DNA of 64,000 bases from Paraburkholderia elongata (GTDB lineage Bacteria; Pseudomonadota; Gammaproteobacteria; Burkholderiales; Burkholderiaceae). Position numbers and translations under genes: made by a program. Below, piece by piece: positions 63,698 through 64,000 of this stretch. Each line of letters starts with the position of its first letter. The first letter of the stretch is position 1. The notes below the pieces were generated by a model that worked only from the letters and a program-made list of their open reading frames with translations, searched no databases and was not told the DNA's origin. Location: the NCBI RefSeq assembly GCF_013177735.1, contig NZ_WOEZ01000005.1, positions 1 to 64,000 on the forward strand, in the 5' to 3' direction.

Positions 63698-64000
63698 TTA
63701 GTGCAGCTTGACCCGCGGCAGCGTGGTGCGCCGCAACCAGTGCGCGAAAGTGTCGAGCACCATCCGCGCGTAGCCGTGCAGCGCCGCGATATGCAGCCGG
63801 TACAGCGACATGTACATGAAGCGTGCGAACAGCCCTTCGATCAGCATATTGCCGCCGATCACACCGCCCATCAGATTGCCGACCGCGCTGAAGTGCCCGA
63901 GCGACACCAGCGAGCCGAAGTCGCGATAGGTAAATTCCGGCAGCGGCTTGTTCTCGAGCCGGGCCGCCAGCGCCTTCATCAGGAAGCTCGCCTGCTGGTG
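63698..64000 (-). CDS. ndh: Type II NADH dehydrogenase, C-terminal part
   Basis: This is the 3' end of a gene that continues beyond the window. The visible approximately 100 residues (FTYRDFGSLVSLGHFSAVGNLMGG, then IEGLFARFMYMSLYRLHIAALHGYARM) match the C-terminal membrane-association region of NDH-2 flavoproteins, which pass electrons from NADH to quinone without pumping protons. The FAD and NAD domains are outside the window, so catalytic residues cannot be checked. Confidence 0.85.
   Translation of the reverse strand, partial: HQQASFLMKALAARLENKPLPEFTYRDFGSLVSLGHFSAVGNLMGGVIGGNMLIEGLFARFMYMSLYRLHIAALHGYARMVLDTFAHWLRRTTLPRVKLH

Overview
The window looks like one chromosome segment of a Burkholderiaceae beta-proteobacterium, most likely Paraburkholderia. 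Grounds: the order xseB-ispA-dxs-folE2 and rpsU-yqeY-dnaG-rpoD, an RpoD of about 800 residues, two OmpC-type trimeric porins with the QSSVTLYG mature start, a DUF4148-type small exported protein, an H-NS-like small protein, and high GC with strong third-position bias that creates long antisense reading frames. The species call is inference; no ribosomal RNA is present.

Layout. 0.1-4.1 kb: protocatechuate cleavage (pcaQ, pcaHG) beside an HPPD-like dioxygenase. 4.1-11 kb: small regulators, a LysE exporter, cspA, an acyl-CoA ligase with a divergent Crp/Fnr-type regulator, an IS5-type fragment and a porin. 11.8-16.4 kb: a decaying transport and CoA-transfer locus holding stubs of a crotonase and of etfA and a frameshifted actP. 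16.5-28.9 kb: a large minus-strand catabolic operon headed by a TetR regulator and a cytochrome P450, with ALDH, ADH, acyl-CoA ligase, thiolase, FadB-like protein, thioesterase, FAD monooxygenase and a phthalate-dioxygenase-type reductase. 29-33.8 kb: two more TetR regulators, two oxidoreductases and an SDR remnant. 34-42.4 kb: a plus-strand operon with a luciferase-like monooxygenase and a flavin reductase fused to an IclR-type ligand domain, then an iclR gene and a porin. Nearly identical 19-bp palindromes lie before the operon and between iclR and the porin. 42.4-47.2 kb: AKR, LysR, pirin and NTF2-like genes, then a TetR gene with its own palindromes. 47.2-48.3 kb: three small hypothetical genes.

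From 48.4 kb to the end the content is core: an unusual CAU-anticodon tRNA-like gene, rpoD, dnaG, yqeY, rpsU, a flavoprotein, tsaD, folE2, dxs, ispA, xseB, a Rieske oxygenase, a mercaptopyruvate-type sulfurtransferase, a broken dienelactone hydrolase and the 3' end of an NADH dehydrogenase gene.

How they work together. The accessory part (about 11-48 kb) reads as catabolic modules, each with its own regulator and operator. In the P450 module the likely order is hydroxylation, alcohol and aldehyde oxidation, CoA activation and beta-oxidation. In the luciferase-like module a reduced flavin is supplied by a reductase that appears to carry its own ligand-sensing domain. Neither substrate can be read from sequence. 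Several gene stubs show that the region has been rearranged repeatedly.
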